This document shows positions 54,306-62,119 of a stretch of 64,000 nt of DNA, piece after piece; position 1 is the stretch's first letter, and every line of letters starts with the position of its first letter. Position numbers and translations under genes: made by a program. Source of the stretch: Cellulomonas sp. PhB150 (GTDB lineage: Bacteria > Actinomycetota > Actinomycetes > Actinomycetales > Cellulomonadaceae); assembly GCF_003755175.1 (NCBI RefSeq), contig NZ_RKHX01000001.1, positions 1,364,001 to 1,428,000 on the forward strand, given 5' to 3'. The notes under the pieces were generated by a model. The model searched no databases and was not told the DNA's origin. It saw nothing but the letters and a program-made list of their open reading frames with translations.

Positions 54306-54321
54306 CCGCAAGATGTGCGCA
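54306..54321. promoter_or_regulatory. NrdR-box-like site 2
   Basis: On the nrdD strand, TGCGCACATCTTGCGG, with the central ACATCTTG core. Match to consensus is weaker than site 1; the 32-bp centre-to-centre spacing is the main support. Confidence 0.4.
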
Positions 54322-54476
54322 TTTCTATGCCCGACGAGGGCCGCGCCGGAGGACCAAGGTCCCGCGTCCGGACCCGCTGCGGGCCGCCACCCGGCGTGTC
54401 GCCCGCGAACCCGGCCGGGGCGCGCGGCGTGTCGCGGCGCACTCGCCCGGGAGGCCTGCCGATCGATACGCCGGTT

Positions 54477-54516
54477 CGGCATCACCACGCCGGTTGCAAC
54501 CGGCGTGATGATGCCG
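54477..54516. repeat. 40-bp inverted repeat upstream of nrdD
   Basis: Arms of 20 bp with one mismatched pair; the inner 22 bp (CACGCCGGTT then GCAACCGGCGTG) are a perfect palindrome with no loop. Directly adjoining are GATACGCCGGTTCGG on one side and GATTCGGCGTGATGAC on the other, so the unit CGGCGTGATGA recurs. The zero-loop palindrome favours a protein-binding site over a terminator. Confidence 0.75.
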
Positions 54517-54590
54517 ATTCGGCGTGATGACAGCATCGGCGCGGGTGGCCGGGGGACGGGTGTCGGGGGGGCGGGTGGCGGGGGGGCAGG

Positions 54591-55457
54591 TCAGCGGGTC
54601 AGGACGAAGCGGAGTGGGTCGCCCGGGCGGAGCTGGGCGAGGGCGCCCAGGGCCGACGAGCGCACCACCGCCAGCACCGGGTAGCCGCCGGTCACGGGAT
54701 GGTCGGCACCGAACACCACCGGCAGCCCGTCCGGCGGGACCTGCACCGCGCCGGCGACGAGCCCGACCGGCGGCAGCTCGCGCCCCTGCGCGTCAGGACG
54801 GCGTCCGACGACGGCCCCGTCGAGCCGCACCGCGACCCGGTCGCTCGCGGGCGTCGCCCGGTACCCGGTGCGGGCCGTGAGCACCTCCAGCCCGTCGGCG
54901 AACCAGTCCGCGTGCGGGCCGGGGAGCACGGGCACGACGACCTCGTCGGGCCAGGGCGGTCCGGGCGCGACGTCGACCGTCGGCAGCTCGTCGGGCGCGG
55001 GACCGACTCCGAGCACGTCGCCCTCGGCGAGCGGAGCAGGCCCCAGCCCGGCGAGACGGTCGGCCGACCTCGACCCCAGGACCACGGGGACGTCCACGCC
55101 GCCCCGCACCGCGACGTACGTCCGCAGCCCGCGGGTCGCGGTGCCGATGACGAGCTCGCCGCCGTCGGGCACCTCGAGGACCGCGCGTCGCCCGACGGGC
55201 CGGCCGTCGACCGTCGCCGGGCCCTCGGCGCCCGTGACCGCGACGGTGACCGGACCGCGTGCGCGCAGGTGCAGGCCGCCGAGCAGCACCTCGATCGCCG
55301 CAGCCGACTCCGGGTTGGCGACCAGGCGGTTGGCGAGCCGCAACGCGCCCCGGTCGGCCGCCCCCGAGCGCCCCACGCCCACGTGGGCCCAGCCCGGCCG
55401 GCCCAGGTCCTGCACGAGCGCGAGCAGCCCGGGCGCGAGGACCTCGAGGGCGGTCAT
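54591..55457 (-). CDS. pxpC: 5-oxoprolinase subunit C (biotin-dependent carboxyltransferase-like)
   Basis: 288 residues of the KipA/PxpC family. With PxpA and PxpB it hydrolyses 5-oxoproline (pyroglutamate) to glutamate using ATP, removing a damage product of glutamine/glutamate. Family segments: VLAPGLLALVQDLGRPGWAHVGVGRSGAAD at the N-terminus (in parts), LRTYVAVRGGVDVPVVLGSRSAD and FGADHPVTGGYPVLA near the C-terminus. ATG at 55457 overlaps the pxpB stop as ATGA. Confidence 0.92.
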   Translation of the reverse strand: MTALEVLAPGLLALVQDLGRPGWAHVGVGRSGAADRGALRLANRLVANPESAAAIEVLLGGLHLRARGPVTVAVTGAEGPATVDGRPVGRRAVLEVPDGGELVIGTATRGLRTYVAVRGGVDVPVVLGSRSADRLAGLGPAPLAEGDVLGVGPAPDELPTVDVAPGPPWPDEVVVPVLPGPHADWFADGLEVLTARTGYRATPASDRVAVRLDGAVVGRRPDAQGRELPPVGLVAGAVQVPPDGLPVVFGADHPVTGGYPVLAVVRSSALGALAQLRPGDPLRFVLTR

Positions 55458-56086
55458 CGGCCCGCCTCGACGAACCGCACGTGGGTGCCCGGCGCGAGCA
55501 GGGCGGGCGGGCGGCGGTCGACGTCCCAGAGCGGCTGGTCGCACCGACCGAGCAGCCGCCAGCCGCCCGGTGTCGCTGCCGGGTAGACCGCGCTGAACTC
55601 GTCGGCGATCGCCACCGAGCCCGCGGGGACGCGCTCGCGAGGACTCGCACGCCTCGGCACGCGCAGCGCAGGGTCGAGCCCGACGAGGTACGCGAACCCG
55701 GGCATGAAGCCGCCGAACGCGACCGTGTACGTCGCCGCCGCGTGGCGCTCGACGACCTCGCGGGCTGGCAGGCCGGTCAGCGCGGCGACCTCGTCCAGGT
55801 CGGGCCCGTCGTAGGTCACCGCGAGCTCGACGGGCGGCACCGCGGCCACCTCTGGCGAGGCACCGCTCGGCACGCCGAGCGCGCGCACGGCCGCCGCCAG
55901 GCCGGCGTGGTCGACGGCGCCGACCCCGCGCAGCAGCAGGGTGCGCGCGGCGGGCACCTGGTCGACGACCTGCGCGAGCGCACCCTCGCGCCGCGCCGCT
56001 CGCACGGTGTCGTCGAGCACGCGGACCTGGGCGAGGTCGTCCAGCTCGACGAGCACGGCGTCGTCGCCGAACGGCACCACCCTCAC
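55454..56086 (-). CDS. pxpB: 5-oxoprolinase subunit B (allophanate hydrolase subunit 1-like)
   Basis: 210 residues, KipI/PxpB family: N-terminal RVVPFGDDAVLVEL, and the diagnostic TYTVAFGGFMPGFAYLVGLDP followed by VPAGSVAIADEFSAVYPAATPGGWRLLGR (in parts). GTG start at 56086 overlaps the pxpA stop as GTGA, so A-B-C are translationally coupled. B and C are thought to form the catalytic complex with A. Confidence 0.92.
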   Translation of the reverse strand: MRVVPFGDDAVLVELDDLAQVRVLDDTVRAARREGALAQVVDQVPAARTLLLRGVGAVDHAGLAAAVRALGVPSGASPEVAAVPPVELAVTYDGPDLDEVAALTGLPAREVVERHAAATYTVAFGGFMPGFAYLVGLDPALRVPRRASPRERVPAGSVAIADEFSAVYPAATPGGWRLLGRCDQPLWDVDRRPPALLAPGTHVRFVEAGR

Positions 56087-56841
56087 GCGAACGCCCGCAG
56101 CTCGACCCCGGCCGTCAGGAGAGCGGCGCGAACGCGAGCTGCCAGCGCGACGGCTCCGGGTGTGTCCGAGTGCACGCACACCGACTCGGCCGCGACGGCG
56201 ACGTCCCGACCGTCCGCTCCGCGCACCAGCCCCGCGGTCGCGATCCGCAGCACCCTGGCCGCGACCTCGTCCGCGTCGGTCACGAGCGCGCCGGGCTCGC
56301 CGCGGGGGACCAGGGTCCCGTCCGCGCGGTAGCCGCGGTCGGCGAAGGCCTCGGTCACCGCGCGCAGCCCGCGTGCCGTCGCCAGCGCGAGGACGGCGGA
56401 CCCCGGGAGCCCGACGAGCGGCAGGTCGCCGACGCCGTCGACGACCGCCCGGGCCTGGTCCTCGTGGTGCACCACGGTGTTGTAGAGCGCGCCGTGCGGC
56501 TTGACGTAGGCGACCCGCGCGCCGTTCGCGTGCGCGACCTCGCGGAGGGTCTCGACCTGCCGCGCGACCTGGTCGCGCAGCTCGTCGGCCGGCACGTCGA
56601 CGAACCGGCGGCCGAAGTTCTGCCTGTCGGCGTACGAGACGTGGGCCCCCACGCTCACGCCGTGCCTGGCGGCGGTCCGGCACACGTGCGCCATCACGCG
56701 CTCGTCGCCCGCGTGGAAGCCGCAGGCGACGTTCGCGCTGGTCACGATCCCGAGCAGCTGCGCGTCGAGCCCCTCGACGCCCGGCAGCCAGGCGTCGAAG
56801 TCCTCGCCGAGGTCGCAGTTGAGGTCGATGCTGGCCGCCAT
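56083..56841 (-). CDS. pxpA: 5-oxoprolinase subunit A (LamB/YcsF family)
   Basis: 252 residues starting SIDLNCDLGEDFDAW, the family's N-terminal signature, with NVACGFHAGDERVMAHVCRTAARHGVSVGAHVSYADRQNFGRR following (in parts, residues 35-75) and YVKPHGALYN in the middle. First gene of the pxpABC operon. ATG at 56841. It is divergent from the helicase gene, sharing a promoter gap of about 100 bp. Confidence 0.94.
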   Translation of the reverse strand: MAASIDLNCDLGEDFDAWLPGVEGLDAQLLGIVTSANVACGFHAGDERVMAHVCRTAARHGVSVGAHVSYADRQNFGRRFVDVPADELRDQVARQVETLREVAHANGARVAYVKPHGALYNTVVHHEDQARAVVDGVGDLPLVGLPGSAVLALATARGLRAVTEAFADRGYRADGTLVPRGEPGALVTDADEVAARVLRIATAGLVRGADGRDVAVAAESVCVHSDTPGAVALAARVRAALLTAGVELRAFA

Positions 56842-56945
56842 CCGACCAGCGTCCCAGAACGGGCGGCCCCGCGCGGATCCGCTCGCCTCGCCGCCCGGCG
56901 TCCCCGTCGGGGCCGAGCGTGGCCGACCGATGGGAGGATGGCGAC

Positions 56946-59474
56946 GTGGACCTGCTGGACGTGCTGGGGGCCGGCGGTCGTCGCACCGATCGGATCACGC
57001 ACGTGCGCCACGTCCCGGCGCGCCCGGGCGAGCACGCCGACTGGCCCGCGTGGGCCGACACCGACCTCGTCCAGGGCTACCGAGCCCTCGGTGTCGAGCG
57101 CCCGTGGGTGCACCAGGTGGCCGCGGCGGACGCCGCGTGGTCCGGCCGGCACACGGTCCTCGCGACCTCCACCGGGTCCGGCAAGTCGCTCGCGTACTGG
57201 CTGCCCGCGCTGTCCAGCATCCGCGCGGACGCGGCCGGGGCGCTGCTCGACCCCGGCCGCATCGAGTCGGTCACCCGCCGCGGCAGCACGCTGTACCTGT
57301 GCCCGACGAAGGCGCTGGCCGCGGACCAGCTCGCCGCGCTCGACCGGTTGCTGACCGCGGGCCGCACGCGGGACGTGCGGGTCGCGACGTGCGACGGCGA
57401 CACCTCCCTCGACGAGCGCCGCTGGGTGCAGGACCACGCCGACGTCGTCCTGACCAACCCCGACTTCCTGCACTTCGCACTGCTCCCGCAGCACCGGCGA
57501 TGGGCCCGGCTGCTCGGCTCGCTGCGCTACGTCGTGCTCGACGAGTGCCACGCGTTCCGAGGTGTCTTCGGCGCGCACGTGGGCCTCGTCCTGCGTCGGC
57601 TGCGCCGGCTGGCCGCTGCCTACGGCTCGTCGCCCGTGTTCGTCCTCGCGTCGGCGACGACGGCCGACCCGGCGGCGAGCGCCGCTCGACTCCTCGGCGT
57701 CACGCCCGACGAGGTCACGGCGGTGACCGACGACGCCTCCCCCGCGGGCCGCAAGACGTTCGTCCTCTGGCAGCCGCCCGAGCTGCCCGGCACCTCCGGT
57801 CCGTGGTCCGACCTGGTGCCCGACGACGACCCGTGGGCCACGCCGCTGCCCGTCCCCGCCCAGGCCACGCGTGCTGCGGGCGACCTCGCGCCGCCTGCCC
57901 CGGACGACGTCTGGCCGAGCGCGGCCGCTCCGGCCGAGGGCGCTGGGCCGCGCGGGACCGGCGAGCGGCTGGTCGCCGACGCCACCGACCGCCCCCGCCG
58001 CACCGCGACCGCCGAGATCGCCGACCTGCTCACCGACCTCGTCGTCGCGGGTGCCCGCTCGCTCGCGTTCACGCGGTCGCGCCGGGGGGCGGAGTCGGTC
58101 GCGTCGGCGACGCGCTCGCACCTGCTCGAGGTCGACCCGTCGCTCGTCCGGGCGGTGTCCGCCTACCGCGGCGGGTACCTGCCCGAGGAGCGTCGCGAGC
58201 TCGAGCGCGCGATCCGGACCGGCGAGCTGCGCGCGCTGGCCACGACCAACGCGCTGGAGCTGGGCGTGGACATCTCCGGGCTCGACGTGGTGCTCATCGC
58301 CGGCTGGCCCGGCACGCGCGTGTCGCTGTGGCAGCAGGCCGGGCGAGCCGGACGGGCAGGCGCCGACGGGCTGGTCGCGCTCGTCGCGCGCGAGGACCCG
58401 CTCGACACCTACCTCGTGCACCACCCCGAGGCCATCTTCGACGTGCCGGTCGAGGCCACGACCTTCGACCCCACGAACCCCTACGTCCTGGCCCCGCACC
58501 TGTGCGCGGCCGCGGCCGAGCAGCCGCTGCGGTTCGACGAGCTGGACCTGTTCGGCCCGCGCACGGCCGAGCTGCTCGACGAGCTGGTCGAGCGCGGGGC
58601 CCTGCGCCGGCGTTCGTCGGGCTGGTACTGGACGCACGCCGAGCCGGCCTCGCGGCTGACCGACCTGCGCGGCGCGGGCGGTGACCCCGTCCGCGTGGTC
58701 GAGTCCGTCACCGGTCGCCTGCTCGGCACCGTCGACGCCGCATCCGCCGACTCGACCGTCCACCCCGGTGCCGTCTACGTGCACCAGGGCCTGACGTTCG
58801 TGGTCGACGAGCTGCACCTGGACGACGGCGTCGCCCTGGTCACCCGCGACGACGTGGACTACGGCACGTGGGCGCGGTGGGTGACGTCGACCGAGATCGT
58901 CGCCGTCGAGCAGGAGGTCGCGTGGGGGCCGATCACCTGGGGCTTCGGCTCGGTCGACGTGACCACGCAGGTGCTCGGCTACCAGCGCAAGCGCATCCCC
59001 GACATGCAGGTGCTCGGCAGCAGCGAGCTCGACCTGCCTGCCCGGACCCTGCGCACGACGGCGGTCTGGTGGACCGCTCCGGCCGCGGTGCTCGAGGAGG
59101 CGGGTGTCACGCTCGAGGCCGTGCCCGGCGCGCTGCACGCCGCCGAGCATGCGTCCATCGGGCTCCTGCCCCTGCTGGCGACGTGCGACCGGTGGGACCT
59201 CGGGGGGCTCTCGACCGCGCTGCACGCCGACACCGAGGAGGCGACCGTCTTCGTGCACGACGCCTACCCCGGCGGCGCCGGCTTCGCCGAGCGCGGGTTC
59301 ACGCTCGGCGCGACGTGGCTCCGGGCGACCCGCGACGCCATCGCGTCCTGCCGGTGCGCCACGGGCTGCCCCGCCTGCGTGCAGTCCCCCAAGTGCGGCA
59401 ACGCCAACAACCCGCTCGACAAGGCCGCCGCCGTCCGGCTGCTCGACGCGGTCCTCACGCACGCCACCACCTGA
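56946..59474 (+). CDS. MrfA/YprA-like superfamily 2 DEAD/DEAH-box helicase
   Basis: 842 residues (851 if a GTG at 56919 is used). RecA-1 domain: Walker A-like ATSTGSGKSLAYWLP, DECH box (VVLDECHAF), SAT motif (LASATTADP). RecA-2 domain: LAFTRSRRGAES, ATTNALELGVDISGLD, QQAGRAGRAGADG. A DUF1998-like C-terminal domain ends with a four-Cys cluster (CRCATGCPACVQSPKCGN), as in Bacillus MrfA, a 3'-5' helicase for mitomycin-type DNA damage repair, and SftH. GTG 56946 was preferred because GGGAGG lies 8 nt upstream. Convergent with the tad operon, the same arrangement as Mycobacterium Rv3649. Confidence 0.92.
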   Translation: MDLLDVLGAGGRRTDRITHVRHVPARPGEHADWPAWADTDLVQGYRALGVERPWVHQVAAADAAWSGRHTVLATSTGSGKSLAYWLPALSSIRADAAGALLDPGRIESVTRRGSTLYLCPTKALAADQLAALDRLLTAGRTRDVRVATCDGDTSLDERRWVQDHADVVLTNPDFLHFALLPQHRRWARLLGSLRYVVLDECHAFRGVFGAHVGLVLRRLRRLAAAYGSSPVFVLASATTADPAASAARLLGVTPDEVTAVTDDASPAGRKTFVLWQPPELPGTSGPWSDLVPDDDPWATPLPVPAQATRAAGDLAPPAPDDVWPSAAAPAEGAGPRGTGERLVADATDRPRRTATAEIADLLTDLVVAGARSLAFTRSRRGAESVASATRSHLLEVDPSLVRAVSAYRGGYLPEERRELERAIRTGELRALATTNALELGVDISGLDVVLIAGWPGTRVSLWQQAGRAGRAGADGLVALVAREDPLDTYLVHHPEAIFDVPVEATTFDPTNPYVLAPHLCAAAAEQPLRFDELDLFGPRTAELLDELVERGALRRRSSGWYWTHAEPASRLTDLRGAGGDPVRVVESVTGRLLGTVDAASADSTVHPGAVYVHQGLTFVVDELHLDDGVALVTRDDVDYGTWARWVTSTEIVAVEQEVAWGPITWGFGSVDVTTQVLGYQRKRIPDMQVLGSSELDLPARTLRTTAVWWTAPAAVLEEAGVTLEAVPGALHAAEHASIGLLPLLATCDRWDLGGLSTALHADTEEATVFVHDAYPGGAGFAERGFTLGATWLRATRDAIASCRCATGCPACVQSPKCGNANNPLDKAAAVRLLDAVLTHATT

Positions 59475-59483
59475 CCCCTCCTC

Positions 59484-59504
59484 GCACGCCCGCTCCGGGC
59501 GTGC
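59484..59504. terminator. Bidirectional terminator between helicase gene and tad operon
   Basis: 8-bp perfect stem (GCACGCCC / GGGCGTGC) with a 5-nt loop in the 78-bp gap between convergent genes. Confidence 0.6.
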
Positions 59505-59552
59505 ACCCCGGCCCTCGTCAGCCATCCCGCACACCGCCCCACCCATCGGCCG

Positions 59553-59939
59553 TCACGGCACCGGCCCGGCCCGTGCGTCCGCGGTCGCCGCCCCGGCGGG
59601 AGACCGGGCCGCGACGACGACCGCGACCACACCGCCCGCGAGCGCGTCGCAGGCGACGAGCCGCCCGCCGTTGCGCCGCACGGCCTCGGCCGCCACGCCG
59701 CACGGGTCTCCCCAGCCGTCACGCCAGGCCGACGCAGCAGCGAGCGCCGCGAGGTCCGCGGCGCTCTGCGCTCGCCCGCGGGCCCCCTGCGCCGCCGACA
59801 GCAGCCCGAGCACCACGGCGACCAGACCGAGCACCCCGACCACGGCCAGCAGCAGCACGGTCCCGGAGCCACGGTCGCCCCGCGGACGGGACGACCGCCT
59901 CGCGTCCCGGAGGTCGGCGCGAGGTCCACGGCGCGTCAT
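59553..59939 (-). CDS. TadE-like secretion protein (Rv3654c-type)
   Basis: 128 residues. A basic N-terminus (about 20 residues, ending RPRGDRGSGTV) leads to one membrane helix (VLLLAVVGVLGLVAVVLGL) and a helical segment AQGARGRAQSAADLAALAAASA, the pattern of pseudopilin-like Tad proteins. The short extracellular part has a Cys pair (DPCGVAAEAVRRNGG...VACDA), possibly a disulphide. Last gene of the tad operon; its ATG overlaps the TadE gene as ATGA. Confidence 0.8.
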   Translation of the reverse strand: MTRRGPRADLRDARRSSRPRGDRGSGTVLLLAVVGVLGLVAVVLGLLSAAQGARGRAQSAADLAALAAASAWRDGWGDPCGVAAEAVRRNGGRLVACDALAGGVVAVVVAARSPAGAATADARAGPVP

Positions 59940-60331
59940 GACCCCGCCTCCGCGCCCAAGCCCTCACCGGCACCGCCACCGCCGAGCGACGGCTCCACCC
60001 GTGCGACCGACGACGCGCTCGCGCGCAGCGCCCCACCGCCGAACGGCAACCCGCCGATCTCCGCGCTCACCGTCACGGTCACCCAGCCGCCCGACTCCGC
60101 GATCGCCACCCGCGCCCCTTCGCCGGCAGCCCGGCGAGCATCGTCGGCCGCGTCGTCGGACCCCAGGGCTGCTGCGCGGGCGCCGGCCCGGGCACCGTCG
60201 GCGCAGCGCAGCTGCGCGATGCCGGCGGCCGCAATCGTGAGGACCGCGACGAGCAGGAGCACCACGGCGGGCAGTCCCACGGCGAGCTCGGCGGTGACCG
60301 ACCCCCGTTCGCGACCGACGGCGGGGCTCAC
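59936..60331 (-). CDS. TadE-family pilus protein
   Basis: 131 residues. The N-terminal RERGSVTAELAVGLPAVVLLLVAVLTIAAAG is the TadE signature (G-S-x-T-x-E-x-A before a hydrophobic helix; quoted across residues 7-36). The C-terminal part is small and Gly-rich. GTG start at 60331 overlaps the DUF4244 stop as GTGA. Minor pilin or assembly factor of a Tad (type IVc) pilus. Confidence 0.87.
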   Translation of the reverse strand: MSPAVGRERGSVTAELAVGLPAVVLLLVAVLTIAAAGIAQLRCADGARAGARAAALGSDDAADDARRAAGEGARVAIAESGGWVTVTVSAEIGGLPFGGGALRASASSVARVEPSLGGGGAGEGLGAEAGS

Positions 60332-60762
60332 AGCGACAGCGCCTGCCGCACGATCCCGAGCAGGAGACCACGCACCTCGTTGCCCTTGAGGATCACGACC
60401 AGGAGCCCCGCGAAGCCGACCGCGGCGAGCGTGGCGATGGCGTACTCCGCGGTCGCCATGCCCGCCTCGCGCAGCTCGCCGCGCACCGCCTGGCTGGCGC
60501 GCTCCACGAGGTGCCGCCCGCGGGCCACGGGGCGCCAGTCGGTCCGCGGCCGGGCCGCCCGCAACCGCCGGCGGACGTGGAGCTCGTCCGGCTCCTCCGC
60601 CGCACGCGGGCCATCGCTCCCCTGCTCGTCGGCGCCGCCGCCGCGGGCCTCCAACGGTTCGACGCTCGGTGCGTCGAGGTCCTCGCGCCGACGTCCGCCC
60701 TGCGCTTCCGGGGCGGGGATCGTGGGCGGCGTCGACGGCCGCGGGTCCAGCGTGATGCTCAT
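60328..60762 (-). CDS. DUF4244 protein, candidate major Flp-type pilin
   Basis: 144 residues. A long hydrophilic N-terminal leader (about 1-95) precedes REAGMATAEYAIATLAAVGFAGLLVVILKG (residues ~97-127), a class III signal-like G-MxTxEY hydrophobic helix as in Flp pilins and Rv3656c. The mature part would be only about 45 residues, typical of Flp. ATG at 60762 follows GGAGGAG. The leader is unusually long for a Flp pilin, so internal starts are possible. Confidence 0.8.
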   Translation of the reverse strand: MSITLDPRPSTPPTIPAPEAQGGRRREDLDAPSVEPLEARGGGADEQGSDGPRAAEEPDELHVRRRLRAARPRTDWRPVARGRHLVERASQAVRGELREAGMATAEYAIATLAAVGFAGLLVVILKGNEVRGLLLGIVRQALSL

Positions 60763-60905
60763 CGCTCCTCCAACCTGTCCTACGCGCCGGAGATCGGCGC
60801 CCACCCAGGCTGCGTTGCCGCGGCGATCGGCCGCGGGCGCAGGAGTCGATTCCGTGGACGACGGGCGCGCGACACGGGGCTGTGGTCGGCTCGCCGCGCT
60901 CGGGC
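60763..60905. other. 143-bp gap inside tad operon, no gene seen
   Basis: Between tadC and the DUF4244 gene. No open frame with a credible start is seen and the sequence has no strong hairpin; the GGAGGAG ribosome-binding site of the pilin gene lies at its left end. A separate pilin promoter here is possible. Confidence 0.5.
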
Positions 60906-61499
60906 TCATCCGAGCAGCCCCGACGCCAGGCTGAGCACCAGCGGCACCAGGCCGAGCAGCACGAACGCCGGGAGGAAGCAGAGCCCGAGCGGCAGCACGA
61001 GATGGACGCCGAGCGTCGCGGCGGCGGCGCGGGTCCGGCTCCGACGCTCGGCACGCACCCGTGCTGCTCGCGCCCGCAGCGCGGGCCCCGGCGCGACGCC
61101 GGAGGTCCACGCAGGCTCGAGCCCGTCCGCGAGGTCGCGGGCCGCGGGCGGGCTCCCGGCCCACGCGGCCGACCACGACGCGCCGAGCACGAGCGCACCG
61201 CCCGCACGCACCAGCGCACCCCCCGTCGCACCACCGAGCAGCTCGCCGACTACCTGCAGCGCCCGCGGGATCGGGGCGCCGGCGGCCAGCGCGGCGTCCA
61301 CGACGTCGAGGAGCAGTGCCGAGTCGATGCCGACGACGGCCGAGCGCCCGCGCGCGGCACGAGCCCTCGGCTCGCCAGACGCCGAGGGGTGCGGTCCGCG
61401 GCCTCGGGGACGTGGGCCGGTGCCTCGACCTGGCGGCCGGGCCCACGGCGCCGCGACCGCCAGGCTCGCGACGACGCACGCCAGCACCGCCACGCTCAC
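60906..61499 (-). CDS. tadC: TadC-like type II secretion F-domain protein
   Basis: 197 residues with the GspF/T2SSF domain in the C-terminal half: GIDSALLLDVVDAALAAGAPIPRALQVVGE, then TRAAAATLGVHLVLPLGLCFLPAFVLLGLVPLVLS (in parts), the ending typical of TadC. A basic linker (about 15-55) follows the first membrane helix. GTG start at 61499 overlaps the TadB stop as GTGA. Confidence 0.87.
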   Translation of the reverse strand: MSVAVLACVVASLAVAAPWARPPGRGTGPRPRGRGPHPSASGEPRARAARGRSAVVGIDSALLLDVVDAALAAGAPIPRALQVVGELLGGATGGALVRAGGALVLGASWSAAWAGSPPAARDLADGLEPAWTSGVAPGPALRARAARVRAERRSRTRAAAATLGVHLVLPLGLCFLPAFVLLGLVPLVLSLASGLLG

Positions 61500-62119
61500 C
61501 CGCGCCCACCGCCGGCCCGCCGCAGCAGCGCGCGCGTCCAGGCACGGCCCAGCACGAGGAGCCCTGCACCGGTCGCGGCGGCGGCGGTCCCGACACCGCC
61601 GCCGAGCAGCACCCCCAGCGGATCGGCCCCCAGCAGCCCGGCCACGGCGAGCCCGAGCACGGGCAGCCACGCGAGCACCCGGGCAGTCGCCCGGGGGCCC
61701 GCGAGCGCAGCGTCCAGCTCGGCCGCCGCCTCCTCGTCGGCGGCGACCGAGCCCGCCACGTGCTCGAGCACGCCCGCGAGCGGCGCACCGAGCGACCGCG
61801 CGACGCCTGCGGCCACGACCACCGCCGCCGCGCGTCCGGCATCGCGGTCCGAGGCCCCGCGCCGCGGCGCGGGCCCGACCAGCGCAGCCGCGGCCGGCAA
61901 GCCGTCCCGCACCCTCACCGCGGGCCCGAACGCGCGCCGCCAGGCCTCCTCGGGAGCCGCCCCCGCCCGCAGCTGCGCAGCCACGACGAGCAGCGCGGCC
62001 GACAGCACGAGCGGGCGTGCCTCGACCCGTGCGCGTCGGCGCAGCCCCGGTCCGCGGTGCCGCCGAGGCAGCCCGGACCACGCGAGCGCCCCCGCCACGA
62101 CCGCGACCAGCACGATCAC
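61496..62119 (-). CDS. tadB: TadB-like type II secretion F-domain protein
   Basis: 207 residues, shorter than a classical TadB (about 290-330), as usual for actinobacterial Tad loci. T2SSF-like segments: LRAGAAPEEAWRRAFGPAVR, GAPLAGVLEHVAGSVAADEEAAAELDAALAGPRATARVLAWLPVLGLAVAGLLGADPLGVLL (in parts). GTG start at 62119 overlaps the TadA stop as GTGA. Confidence 0.87.
   Translation of the reverse strand: MIVLVAVVAGALAWSGLPRRHRGPGLRRRARVEARPLVLSAALLVVAAQLRAGAAPEEAWRRAFGPAVRVRDGLPAAAALVGPAPRRGASDRDAGRAAAVVVAAGVARSLGAPLAGVLEHVAGSVAADEEAAAELDAALAGPRATARVLAWLPVLGLAVAGLLGADPLGVLLGGGVGTAAAATGAGLLVLGRAWTRALLRRAGGGRG

Larger units (their letters stand above)
54243..54590. promoter_or_regulatory. 348-bp regulatory region upstream of nrdD
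   Basis: There is no gene in this gap. It holds, in order from nrdD: the ribosome-binding site, two NrdR-box-like sites (54274-54321), a stretch without recognisable features (54322-54470), a cluster of GCCGG/GATGCCG inverted repeats (54470-54530) and a G-rich plus strand (54540-54588) next to the pxpC stop. The -10/-35 elements cannot be assigned with confidence. Confidence 0.6.
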
